This document shows, in pieces, positions 1-7,135 of a stretch of 29,446 nt of DNA. The notes under the pieces were generated by a model. The model searched no databases and had not been told where the DNA came from. It saw nothing but the letters and a program-made list of their open reading frames with translations. Both the position numbers and the translations under genes were made by a program. The DNA is from LSUCC0057 sp048549915 (GTDB lineage Bacteria; Pseudomonadota; Gammaproteobacteria; Pseudomonadales; Porticoccaceae). How positions within the stretch are numbered: the first letter of the stretch is position 1; every line of letters begins with the position of its first letter. Where the stretch lies: the NCBI GenBank assembly GCA_048549915.1, contig JBLYYE010000022.1, positions 1 through 29,446 of the forward strand. Direction: 5' to 3'.

Positions 1-1
1 C

Positions 2-202
2 AACCGCGATGATAATCGAGGTAATCGCGCACCCAGTCGTGCTGCTGAGGGTCAACGTGCCAACAGTCGCCCAGGCGGACGTCCGGACGGGCGTTCATCG
101 GCTCGCCCGCAGGGGCAGGGCCGCCCAAGTAATAGCCAGGGCCAACGTCGCACAGGCGGTGGTCAGCGTCGCCCGCAGGGCGAGGTTAACGGCAACCGTT
201 AA
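2..202 (+). CDS. C-terminal tail of a truncated Arg/Gly/Gln-rich protein (probably DEAD-box RNA helicase)
   Basis: The reading frame is open from the window edge to a TAA at 200-202 and gives 66 residues. They are almost entirely Arg, Gly, Gln, Ser, Pro and Asn, with Arg-Gly and Arg-Pro-Gln-Gly motifs repeated. This composition is typical of the disordered, RNA-binding C-terminal extension of RhlE/RhlB-type DEAD-box helicases, which follows the two RecA-like domains. No helicase motif is visible because the 5' part lies outside the window, so the family is inferred from composition alone. Other RGG-tailed proteins, such as ribonucleases or RNA chaperones, are possible. An ATG at 9 opens another frame through the same DNA, but that product has no family features. 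A GC-rich inverted repeat follows the stop. Confidence 0.6.
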   Translation, partial: NRDDNRGNRAPSRAAEGQRANSRPGGRPDGRSSARPQGQGRPSNSQGQRRTGGGQRRPQGEVNGNR

Positions 203-214
203 ACTGATTTACTC

Positions 215-233
215 GCGGCCCAACCTGGGCCGC
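215..233 (+). terminator. GC-rich hairpin after the truncated gene
   Basis: The sequence holds a perfect 8-bp stem (GCGGCCCA / TGGGCCGC) with a 3-base loop, 12 bases after the TAA of the first gene. No run of T follows, only AACTGTATTAAAG. It is therefore either an inefficient terminator or an RNA 3'-end stabiliser. Its place between two unrelated + strand genes fits a partial transcription boundary. Confidence 0.45.
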
Positions 234-263
234 AACTGTATTAAAGTCTATTAAGGAATTGTT

Positions 264-1847
264 ATGTCTAGCTCCGTTGCTTCTCCACTTGCGCGCCTGG
301 GTGGCGGTGCCGCCGTTAAGAATGATGTTCTCTCCGGTTTAACGGTTGCTCTAGCGCTGGTCCCAGAGGCGGTAGCGTTTGCTTTTGTCGCCGGTGTCGA
401 GCCGTTAGTAGGGCTCTATGCAGCATTTATGGTCGGCTTGATTACCGCTGTTATAGGTGGTCGTCCTGGAATGATTTCCGGTGCCACCGGTGCGCTGGCT
501 GTGGTTATGGTAGCGTTAGTTGCGGGCCACGGCGTCGAGTACCTGTTTATTACTGTGGTATTGATGGGCTTTTTGCAGTTAGTCGCCGGTTGGCTCAAGC
601 TCGGTAAATTTATCCGTATGGTCCCGCACCCGGTAATGCTGGGTTTTGTTAACGGTTTGGCTATTGTTATCTTTCTCGCTCAGCTCAACCAATTTGGCAC
701 CGCCGGCGAGCCCGGTTGGCTAGTGGATACAGCTTTAGCGGGTACTATTATTGATGTCGCTTGGTTACAGGGCAGCGCTATGACCAGTTTACTGCTGTTG
801 GTGGGCGCAACTATGGCGATTATCTACCTGCTGCCGCGAATTACTACCGCTGTGCCATCCTCGTTAGCAGCTATTGTTGCGGTGAGCTTGGCGGTGATCT
901 ACTTGGGTATCGACACCCGCGTTGTGGGTGATGTAGCCTCTATTAAAGGTTCTCTGCCCAGTTTCTCGGTACCCAGCGTGCCCTACAATTTTGAAACGCT
1001 CACCATTATCTTCCCCTATGCTTTGGTGCTGGCTGCAATCGGTTTAATCGAATCGCTACTGACACTGCGCCTGATCGACGAAGTCACCGAGACGCGCGGC
1101 CGCGGTAATCGCGAGTGCCGTGCGCAGGGTATTGCCAATATCGCCACCGGTTTCTTCGGCGGTATGGGCGGCTGTGCGATGATCGGTCAAAGTATGATCA
1201 ACATTAACTCGGGTGGCCGCGGGCGCCTGTCGGGCATCACCGCAGCGCTCTGTCTGTTAGCATTTATTCTTTTTGCTTCGCCACTTATTGAACAGATTCC
1301 CGTCGCGGCACTGGTAGGTGTGATGTTTGTTGTCGTGATTGGTACCTTTGAGTGGAGTAGCTTCCGTATTATCGACAAAATCCCGCGCAGCGATGCATTG
1401 GTGATTGTGTTGGTCTCAGCGGTCACTGTGGCGACCGATTTGGCCGTAGCGGTAGTGGTGGGTGTGATTGTCTCGGCGCTGGTGTTCGCTTGGGAGCACG
1501 CCAAACACATTCGCATAGAGAGCCGTGAAGATCACAAAGGCTCAACTGTCTACGCGGTCACCGGGCCACTGTTCTTTGGGTCGGTCACTTCTTTTTCACA
1601 GGCGTTTAACCCCGCTAAAGATAACGATGATGTGATAGTCGATTTTGCTCGCTCACGGGTTGCCGACCACTCTGGTTTAGAGGCGATTGATGCACTGGCC
1701 GATCGGTATGTGGCGGCGGGCAAAACACTGCACTTAGTGCACTTGAGTGAAGAGTGCCGAAGGCTGCTAAAACGCGCTGGCGGCATGGTCGAAGTCAATG
1801 TGATTGAAGACCCAAAATACTTTGTCGCTGAAGATACTCTGGGTTGA
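264..1847 (+). CDS. SulP (SLC26-type) inorganic anion transporter with C-terminal STAS domain
   Basis: This 527-residue inner-membrane protein fits the SulP family, which moves sulfate, bicarbonate or related anions, often with a cation. Residues about 20-410 are a long series of hydrophobic segments holding family hallmarks: VPEAVAFAFVAGV near the start, GRPGMISGATGALAVV near 65-80 and the GFVNGLAI stretch near 125. Residues about 430-520 form a soluble STAS domain, beginning near VYAVTGPLFFGSV, that ends the protein. The ATG at 264 has an AAGGA Shine-Dalgarno 7 bases upstream. The gene stands alone between the truncated gene and the convergent tatC, 21 bases away. Some SulP proteins are sodium/bicarbonate symporters (BicA) and others sulfate permeases; sequence alone does not settle the substrate. 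The window also carries a carbonic anhydrase, but 17 kb away, so no functional link is claimed. Confidence 0.9.
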   Translation: MSSSVASPLARLGGGAAVKNDVLSGLTVALALVPEAVAFAFVAGVEPLVGLYAAFMVGLITAVIGGRPGMISGATGALAVVMVALVAGHGVEYLFITVVLMGFLQLVAGWLKLGKFIRMVPHPVMLGFVNGLAIVIFLAQLNQFGTAGEPGWLVDTALAGTIIDVAWLQGSAMTSLLLLVGATMAIIYLLPRITTAVPSSLAAIVAVSLAVIYLGIDTRVVGDVASIKGSLPSFSVPSVPYNFETLTIIFPYALVLAAIGLIESLLTLRLIDEVTETRGRGNRECRAQGIANIATGFFGGMGGCAMIGQSMININSGGRGRLSGITAALCLLAFILFASPLIEQIPVAALVGVMFVVVIGTFEWSSFRIIDKIPRSDALVIVLVSAVTVATDLAVAVVVGVIVSALVFAWEHAKHIRIESREDHKGSTVYAVTGPLFFGSVTSFSQAFNPAKDNDDVIVDFARSRVADHSGLEAIDALADRYVAAGKTLHLVHLSEECRRLLKRAGGMVEVNVIEDPKYFVAEDTLG

Positions 1848-1868
1848 TATTGCTCGATTGACAGGGGT

Positions 1869-2615
1869 TTAGCGCGGTTTAATCAGCCGCGCAAAGATAA
1901 CACCCACTTCAAAAAGCAACCACATCGGTAGTGCTAGAAGCGTTTGTGAAATGATATCGGGCGGCGTGAGCAGCATGCCGACGATAAAACAACCGACAAA
2001 TACATAGGGACGTTTTTTACCCAATTGGTCGGGGTCTACAGCGCCCATCCAGCTTAAGATAACCACAGCAATGGGTATTTCAAAGGCCAAGCCGAAGGCA
2101 AAAAATAACTTTAGAACAAAGTCCAAGTAACTGCGGATATCGGTCATGATCGATACCCCTTCGGGTGCTGTGCTGGTAAAAAACATGAAAACCAGCGGAA
2201 ACACCACAGTGTACGCAAACGCCATACCGGCATAAAAGAGCGCAACGCTAGAGAAAAATAACGGTAGGGCAATACGTTTCTCTTCGCGATAGAGCCCCGG
2301 CGCGACAAAAGCCCAGAGTTGGTAGAGAAGGTAGGGCATAGCCGCAAAAACCGATACCACTAGAGTTAGCTTAAAGGGAGTGAAAAACGGCGAGGCCACC
2401 TCGGTGGCAATCATATTGACCCCTTCGGGCATAAAAGCGCGCAGCGGGGCAGACACGTACTGGTAGAGATCGTTAGCAAAGGCAAACAGCGCAACAAAAA
2501 TTAGCAGCACGGCAATTAAGCTGCGCAGCAGACGGTCTCGCAGCTCTAAAAGGTGTGTAATTAGCGGTTGCTGTGCCAGCGTATCATCTTGTGGCTCGTC
2601 GTGGCTCTCGCTCAT
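1869..2615 (-). CDS. tatC: Sec-independent protein translocase subunit TatC
   Basis: TatC is the multispanning core of the twin-arginine translocase. It recognises the RR signal peptide with TatB and recruits TatA to export folded proteins. The 248 residues match the family length and show six hydrophobic segments. The N-terminal LLELRDRLLRSL is the conserved cytoplasmic entry to helix 1, and the periplasmic loop holding SAPLRAFMPEG is typical. The ATG overlaps the tatB stop by 4 bases (ATGA), so translation is probably coupled. It is the last gene of the ubiE-to-tatC run and ends 21 bases from the convergent SulP gene. No clear terminator lies between them, so some antisense read-through is possible. 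Confidence 0.97.
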   Translation of the reverse strand: MSESHDEPQDDTLAQQPLITHLLELRDRLLRSLIAVLLIFVALFAFANDLYQYVSAPLRAFMPEGVNMIATEVASPFFTPFKLTLVVSVFAAMPYLLYQLWAFVAPGLYREEKRIALPLFFSSVALFYAGMAFAYTVVFPLVFMFFTSTAPEGVSIMTDIRSYLDFVLKLFFAFGLAFEIPIAVVILSWMGAVDPDQLGKKRPYVFVGCFIVGMLLTPPDIISQTLLALPMWLLFEVGVIFARLIKPR

Positions 2616-2944
2616 TTAGGGTCGGGCTCATGCGAGGAGGGCGCAGGACTATTTTGCTCACCGTTGAGCCCAGAAACAGCCTCATTGGCACCCTGTTTGA
2701 CGCGAGCTAGCTCATCTTTGCTGGACTCAATATCGCGCATAATTTTCTCGTTGTGCAGCTGCTGGCGAATATCATCCATGCCCACCTCGCGTTCAAGTTC
2801 ACGCTTGGCGGCGGTAAAGGTCTGCCGTGCACGCCCGACCCAAAGAGAGATAGAACGAATCATTTGCGGCATGCGCTCGGGGCCCATGACGACCAAAGTG
2901 ATCACAGCAATCAGCAGCAGTTCGGTAAAGCCGATGTCAAACAT
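2612..2944 (-). CDS. tatB: Sec-independent protein translocase subunit TatB
   Basis: TatB pairs with TatC in the twin-arginine signal receptor complex. The 110-residue protein starts with MFDIGFTELLLIAVI, the typical short N-terminal membrane helix. It then has the Gly-Pro-Glu hinge (GPERMP; most homologues have Leu in place of this Met) and a long amphipathic, charged helix. The tail after about residue 75 is polar and probably disordered. It lies 8 bases after tatA and overlaps tatC by 4 bases. Length, the MFDIGF start and position between tatA and tatC separate it from TatA. Confidence 0.97.
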   Translation of the reverse strand: MFDIGFTELLLIAVITLVVMGPERMPQMIRSISLWVGRARQTFTAAKRELEREVGMDDIRQQLHNEKIMRDIESSKDELARVKQGANEAVSGLNGEQNSPAPSSHEPDPK

Positions 2945-2952
2945 AAGCGCGC

Positions 2953-3162
2953 TTAAGCTTTGGGGGGTGTTTCGTCACTATCGTTGCTTTTTTGCTGATC
3001 TTCGCTGCTCTGCTCTGCGGAATCGTCAGCGTTACCTTGCACAGAATCTTTAAATCCTTTTACAGCACCGCCTAGATCACCACCGATACCACGCAGCTTC
3101 TTAGTGCCAAAGATCAGCGCAACGATAACTAGAATAATCAGTAACTCTTGCCAACCCGGCAT
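2953..3162 (-). CDS. tatA: Sec-independent protein translocase subunit TatA
   Basis: TatA forms the variable-size assemblies that let folded RR-signal proteins cross the inner membrane. The 69 residues comprise one N-terminal transmembrane helix (WQELLIILVIVALIFG), the FGTKKLRGIGGDLGGAVKGF amphipathic segment characteristic of TatA, and a short acidic tail. A strong AAGGAG Shine-Dalgarno lies 6 bases before the ATG. It sits 21 bases after hisE and 8 bases before tatB, which places it in the same transcript as the histidine and ubiquinone genes upstream. Confidence 0.97.
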   Translation of the reverse strand: MPGWQELLIILVIVALIFGTKKLRGIGGDLGGAVKGFKDSVQGNADDSAEQSSEDQQKSNDSDETPPKA

Positions 3163-3183
3163 AGTCTGCTCCTTATAAAACGG

Positions 3184-3522
3184 TTAAGAGGGGGTGCGAT
3201 TGGCCTTTTCGACCAATCCGGAAAGGTCAAAGCGGCTCGCCAATTCCGCGAGTATAGCATCGGCATCGAGATCGAAATACGCCAGCATCACCAGTGAATG
3301 GAACCACAGGTCGGCGACTTCTCCGACCAACTCTTCAGTATTGCCGCTCTGCTGGCTGTCGCGTGCAGCCAGTAGAGTTTCGGTCGCCTCTTCACCAATC
3401 TTTTCGAGGATCTTGTTGAGACCTTTGGCGTGCAGTGAGGCGACATAGGATTCGCTCGGATCGGCTTGTTTGCGTTGGGCAATCACTGCGCAGAGCTGTT
3501 CTAACAGTTGGTTATTATTCAT
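3184..3522 (-). CDS. hisE: Phosphoribosyl-ATP pyrophosphatase
   Basis: HisE hydrolyses phosphoribosyl-ATP to phosphoribosyl-AMP, the second step of histidine synthesis. The 112-residue, all-helical protein has the MazG-like metal-binding pattern: EKIGEEATE near residues 40-48 and EVADLWFHSLVML near 67-79. The length matches stand-alone HisE. In enterobacteria this domain is fused to HisI, but here, as in pseudomonads, the two are separate genes 9 bases apart with hisI upstream. The gene lies between hisI and tatA inside the long ubi-his-tat run. Confidence 0.95.
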   Translation of the reverse strand: MNNNQLLEQLCAVIAQRKQADPSESYVASLHAKGLNKILEKIGEEATETLLAARDSQQSGNTEELVGEVADLWFHSLVMLAYFDLDADAILAELASRFDLSGLVEKANRTPS

Positions 3523-3531
3523 GGTCAGGAC

Positions 3532-3915
3532 TCAGTAAATCTCTTTAGGGTCTTTTAAAACTGGTTCTGTAGTCACCCAGTTATCTTTTTTCCAGCGTCG
3601 ATAAAAACACGACTGACGACCTGTGTGGCAGGCGATATCTCCGAGCTGAGTGACTTGCAGTAGCAGAGTATCGCCATCGCAGTCGAGTTCAATACCGTGC
3701 AGTTTTTGTACATGCCCAGAGCTTTCGCCTTTGCGCCACAACGCCTGGCGGGAGCGAGAGTAGTAAACCGCCCGCTGCTCGGTAATTGTCAGTGCCAGTG
3801 ACTCGGGGCTCATCCACGCCATCATTAACACTCGGCCACTGCTGGCATCTTGTGCGATAGCGGCGACTAAACCGTCACTATTCCACTTTACCGCGGCTGC
3901 TAGGACGTCGTTCAT
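3532..3915 (-). CDS. hisI: Phosphoribosyl-AMP cyclohydrolase
   Basis: HisI opens the adenine ring of phosphoribosyl-AMP, the third step of histidine synthesis, in the cytosol. The 127 residues contain the family pattern: WRKGESSGH near residues 60-68, the metal-binding DCDGD at 78-82, and cysteines C79, C96 and C103 in the ACHTG..SCFY segment that bind zinc. Length is normal for the stand-alone enzyme. It follows ubiB by 37 bases and precedes hisE by 9 bases. The other his genes are not in this window, so histidine synthesis is split over several loci, as in other gammaproteobacteria outside the enterics. Confidence 0.96.
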   Translation of the reverse strand: MNDVLAAAVKWNSDGLVAAIAQDASSGRVLMMAWMSPESLALTITEQRAVYYSRSRQALWRKGESSGHVQKLHGIELDCDGDTLLLQVTQLGDIACHTGRQSCFYRRWKKDNWVTTEPVLKDPKEIY

Positions 3916-3952
3916 TGCCTTTTATCCTGTGGGTATATTTTTAGCAAAGATA

Positions 3953-5560
3953 TTATGCCATTAGCAGTGCTGCAACACCGGCTGCAATTAACAGAGTTGC
4001 CGCGCCCGGCCAGTGGCTGATTGGCTGCGCCAGCAATGTGTTAAGCGGGGTACTTGAGAGCAAGGCGATGCCGCAACCCAGTGCAGCTGCACCCAGCCAG
4101 CGTTGAATTCGACGCGGTTGAGCTGAGTCGGCTGCCGGGGTTTTTGTATGCTGTTGTGCAGCTTGTTGCTTGAGCCCGGCAAAGATGAGCTGTGGCACCT
4201 CAGGGAGATGCTCCAAAATATCCGGCAACTGCTCTTTAACCTGTCGCCATGCTCCTTTAGCGCCGTAGCGCTTTTTAAGCCAGCTTTGCAAAAAAGGGTA
4301 AGCCGTCTGCCACAGATCAAGCTGTGGATAGAGCTGGCGACCGAGCCCTTCGACATTGAGGAGGGTTTTTTGCAGCAGTACCAAACCTGGCTGAACCTCC
4401 ATTTCAAAGCGGCGAGCAATTTGAAACAGGTGGATTAACATTAATCCCACTGAGATCTCGCCGATTGGGCGCTGAAAGATAGGTTCGCAAACCGTGCGCA
4501 CGGCACTCGAGAGCTCAGCGAGAGTGGTACTTTCGCTGACCCAACCCGACTCGATGTGCAGGGCTGCGACCTGTTCGTAATCGCGGCCAAAGATGGCAAT
4601 TAGGTTGCGCGCCAAATAGTAGCGATCCTCACGGGTCAGCGAGCCCATAATGGCGCAGTCAATGGCGTAGTAACTGGGCTGTAGTGGGGTGCTGACATCG
4701 ACAAAGATATTGCCAGGATGCATGTCGGCGTGGAAAAAATTATCGTCAAAAACCTGTCGGAAAAATATTTCAACACCGGTCTCAGCAAGCTTTTTAAAGT
4801 CGACCCCCGCTGCGCTGAGAGTGGGTACATCGGTGACTGGCACGCCGTAAATACGCTCCATTACCATGACGCGTTCGGCGGAGTGCGACCAGATAATCTC
4901 CGGCACATAGAGCTGTGGTGAGTCGCTAAAATTGTGGCGCAACAGATTTGTATTGGCCGCCTCGCGGCGCAGATCCAGTTCGTCCAAGATAGTTACGCGG
5001 TAGTCTTCGACCACCTCGACGGGGCGCAATCGCTTGCCATCGGCCAAGAACCGTTGCAGCAGAGAGGCTAACGTAGCGAGAAGGCGCAAATCGCTGTTGA
5101 TGATTTTGTCTATGCCGGGTCGTATCGCTTTGACGACCACTTTTTTTCCATCGGATAGTGTCGCGGCATGTACCTGAGCCACAGAGGCAGAGGCGAGTGG
5201 AGTGCGTTCAAAATCGGCAAACAGCTCTTCGATGGGTGCGCCGAGTTGCTGCTCAACCAGCGCGGCAAATTGGTCGTTGGAGAAGGGCTCTACGTTATCT
5301 TGCAACTCGCGGAGTTGTGCGCAGATATCGCTGGGCACCATATCGGGACGAGTAGAGAGCAGTTGACCGAACTTTACAAAGATAGGGCCAAGCGACTGCA
5401 AAGCCTGGCGCAACCTTTCACCGCGCTCTATTGAGGGCGAGCATAAACAGTAGGGGAACAGTAGCAACCGCAACCAGACCGGCTGCTGGCTGAGCAATAG
5501 ATCTAGCCGATAGCGGCCGATAACATGATAGATGGCCAGTAGTCGCCGCAGTCGAATCAT
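3953..5560 (-). CDS. ubiB: UbiB, ABC1/ADCK-type atypical kinase for ubiquinone synthesis
   Basis: UbiB is a membrane-anchored kinase-like ATPase needed for ubiquinone synthesis. The 535-residue protein shows the family marks in order: KFGQ at 63-66, the Ala-rich nucleotide loop near 123-130 (ASASVAQV), ELD at 194-196 and HADMHPGN at 277-284. Two C-terminal hydrophobic segments (about 485-535) form the membrane anchor. The metal-binding DFG-like site reads IDCAIMGSL, with Asp at 301, so Phe-Gly is replaced by Cys-Ala. The ATG overlaps the ubiJ stop by one base (TAATG). Order and spacing place it in the ubiE-ubiJ-ubiB operon. Its exact biochemical role in the pathway is still debated for the family. 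Confidence 0.96.
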   Translation of the reverse strand: MIRLRRLLAIYHVIGRYRLDLLLSQQPVWLRLLLFPYCLCSPSIERGERLRQALQSLGPIFVKFGQLLSTRPDMVPSDICAQLRELQDNVEPFSNDQFAALVEQQLGAPIEELFADFERTPLASASVAQVHAATLSDGKKVVVKAIRPGIDKIINSDLRLLATLASLLQRFLADGKRLRPVEVVEDYRVTILDELDLRREAANTNLLRHNFSDSPQLYVPEIIWSHSAERVMVMERIYGVPVTDVPTLSAAGVDFKKLAETGVEIFFRQVFDDNFFHADMHPGNIFVDVSTPLQPSYYAIDCAIMGSLTREDRYYLARNLIAIFGRDYEQVAALHIESGWVSESTTLAELSSAVRTVCEPIFQRPIGEISVGLMLIHLFQIARRFEMEVQPGLVLLQKTLLNVEGLGRQLYPQLDLWQTAYPFLQSWLKKRYGAKGAWRQVKEQLPDILEHLPEVPQLIFAGLKQQAAQQHTKTPAADSAQPRRIQRWLGAAALGCGIALLSSTPLNTLLAQPISHWPGAATLLIAAGVAALLMA

Positions 5561-6294
5561 TAGCTTTGCTCGCTTTGGTCGCGCTGGCGTTGACGCAACG
5601 TGTAATCAATTTTTGCTTGCAGCCGGTCTGCTCCGCGGCGCAGCTCTAATAACTGTCGATCAAATTTTTCTGTACTGGCGCGGGTCGGCAGCCATTGCCA
5701 CTCTTGTTGCAATACCTCAACCGCATTGGTCGCCGAGCGCTCGAGGGTGCGGCGACCGTGCACAACAGCAGCTTTAGCGCCCTTGGCGAGCAGATGCCCT
5801 GCTACATCACCAAACGGGCGGGCTAGAATGCCACCCCAATCTATATCTATATTGGCGAGCAGTGCATTAAATTGCCCCAGCCAGACCAAGTCTCCCGTAG
5901 CGGCGACGCCACTGCCGGCAAAACTGTGTTTTTGCTCGCCACCCATCAGTGCTGCCAACGCACTGGCACTACCGGTTAGCTGTGCGCGTGATTGAGTGGC
6001 TTGCTCTACATGCTGCTGCGCTAGGTATAACTGCAGGTTGAGCCTGTTTTCAATGACGCTTAATTGCACTTCCACGGCAGGTTCAGTCACGCTGATAGCC
6101 AGTGTGCCATCGTCGAGTTGGCTGAGCTGCTGACGAGTAATCGGAGCTTCACTCAGGGCTAAATCGACTAATGCTTGCAGTCGATTGGTCGCGCTGGCTA
6201 CGGCCAGTTGTGAGAGATTGAGACCATTTGGATCTCGCGGGGGCAGCGTTTGCGAGAGCTGCTCCAAGAAACTGCCCAATGTTGCGCCAATCAC
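5560..6294 (-). CDS. ubiJ: UbiJ, SCP2-domain ubiquinone biosynthesis accessory factor
   Basis: UbiJ is a lipid-binding scaffold of the soluble ubiquinone-synthesis complex. The 244 residues hold an SCP2-like fold over about 40-150 (hydrophobic strands around GTLAISVTEPAVEVQLSVI and HSFAGSGVAATGDLVWL). A helical, charged C-terminal part follows, rich in Arg, Gln and Glu and probably coiled. It starts with GTG, which overlaps the ubiE TGA as GTGA and indicates coupled translation. It is some 40 residues longer than the E. coli protein (about 200), partly from an N-terminal extension. The family is diverged, so the assignment rests on domain character and the fixed ubiE-ubiJ-ubiB order. Confidence 0.9.
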   Translation of the reverse strand: MIGATLGSFLEQLSQTLPPRDPNGLNLSQLAVASATNRLQALVDLALSEAPITRQQLSQLDDGTLAISVTEPAVEVQLSVIENRLNLQLYLAQQHVEQATQSRAQLTGSASALAALMGGEQKHSFAGSGVAATGDLVWLGQFNALLANIDIDWGGILARPFGDVAGHLLAKGAKAAVVHGRRTLERSATNAVEVLQQEWQWLPTRASTEKFDRQLLELRRGADRLQAKIDYTLRQRQRDQSEQS

Positions 6295-7040
6295 GTCGGT
6301 TTAACTCCGCTGTGAAGTGCGACAATACCGCCGGTCATATTTTGGTAATCGCAGCGTTCAAAACCGACTTCGCCCATCATCGCTTTGAGAGTCTCTTGAT
6401 CGGGGTGCATGCGGATTGATTCTGCGAGGTACTGGTAGCTGTCGGCATCGCCCGCAAACAGTTGGCCTAGCTTGGGTAAAATAGAAAAACTGTAGCCGTC
6501 GTAAACTTTTGCCAGCAGTGGGTTGGTGGGCTTGGAGAACTCTAATACCAGCAGCTTGCCGCCAGGTTTTAATGCCCGCTGCATAGAGGCGAGCGCCAGC
6601 GACTTATCGGTGACATTGCGCAGTCCAAAGGCGATGGTAATCAGGTCGACGCTCTCATCGGGTAGCGGCAGGTATTGAGCATCGGCTTGCAGATAGTGGA
6701 TATTGCCGATCAGCCCGCTGTCGGTGAGCTTATCGCGGCCGACATTGAGCATCGAGGCATTGATATCCGCTAGGATAACGGTTCCATCGGGGCCGACTAA
6801 GCGTGAGAATTTAGCGGTTAAATCACCCGTACCGCCGGCGATATCAACAATTGTCTGGCCTTGGCGTACGCCAGCCAGCTCAATGGTGACACGCTTCCAC
6901 AAGCGGTGTATGCCAGCCGACATCAGATCGTTCATAAGATCGTATTTGGCTGCCACCGAGTGGAAGACATCGGCTACCTTAGCGGCTTTTTCTTCACTGC
7001 GGACGGTCTTAAACCCAAAGTGGGTAGTCTCTTCACTCAT
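6291..7040 (-). CDS. ubiE: Ubiquinone/menaquinone C-methyltransferase UbiE
   Basis: UbiE is the S-adenosylmethionine-dependent C-methyltransferase acting on the benzoquinol ring in ubiquinone synthesis (and demethylmenaquinone where present). The 249-residue protein begins with the typical THFGF region, has VFHSVAAKYDLMNDLMS at 25-41 and the SAM-binding motif DIAGGTGDL at 66-74. NVTDKSLALASMQRALKPGG follows later, with the GGIVALHSGVKP C-terminus. Length and motifs match the family closely. It is the first gene of the ubi-his-tat run, with 95 bases between it and the acyltransferase gene upstream. A possible -10 element lies there. Confidence 0.97.
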   Translation of the reverse strand: MSEETTHFGFKTVRSEEKAAKVADVFHSVAAKYDLMNDLMSAGIHRLWKRVTIELAGVRQGQTIVDIAGGTGDLTAKFSRLVGPDGTVILADINASMLNVGRDKLTDSGLIGNIHYLQADAQYLPLPDESVDLITIAFGLRNVTDKSLALASMQRALKPGGKLLVLEFSKPTNPLLAKVYDGYSFSILPKLGQLFAGDADSYQYLAESIRMHPDQETLKAMMGEVGFERCDYQNMTGGIVALHSGVKPT

Positions 7041-7070
7041 TGCGCTCAGGCCTCTGATTGATGCCTGTGC

Positions 7071-7099
7071 ATTGTACCTGCGTTTGTTTGCATTGAGTA
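7071..7099 (-). promoter_or_regulatory. Weak candidate promoter for the ubiE-tatC operon
   Basis: On the - strand a TACAAT -10 (5 of 6 consensus) lies at 7071-7076. A poor -35 (TACTCA, 3 of 6) lies 17 bases further upstream at 7094-7099. The predicted leader is about 25 bases. Support is the position in the only sizeable gap before ubiE. The -35 is weak and the operon may instead be read from further upstream. Confidence 0.3.
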
Positions 7100-7135
7100 C
7101 ATTCGCCGACCGTGGCTTCGGCTTATAAGGTGCGA

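Noticed and set aside
264..1847. Carbon-uptake system joining the SulP transporter and the carbonic anhydrase
   Set aside because: The genes are about 17 kb apart with unrelated genes between, so location gives no support; the SulP substrate is unknown.
2568..3053. Long + strand frame opposite tatB and the ends of its neighbours (161 codons)
   Set aside because: It lies antisense to tatA, tatB and the start of tatC, has no family features and no credible ribosome site. The Tat genes on the other strand are certain.
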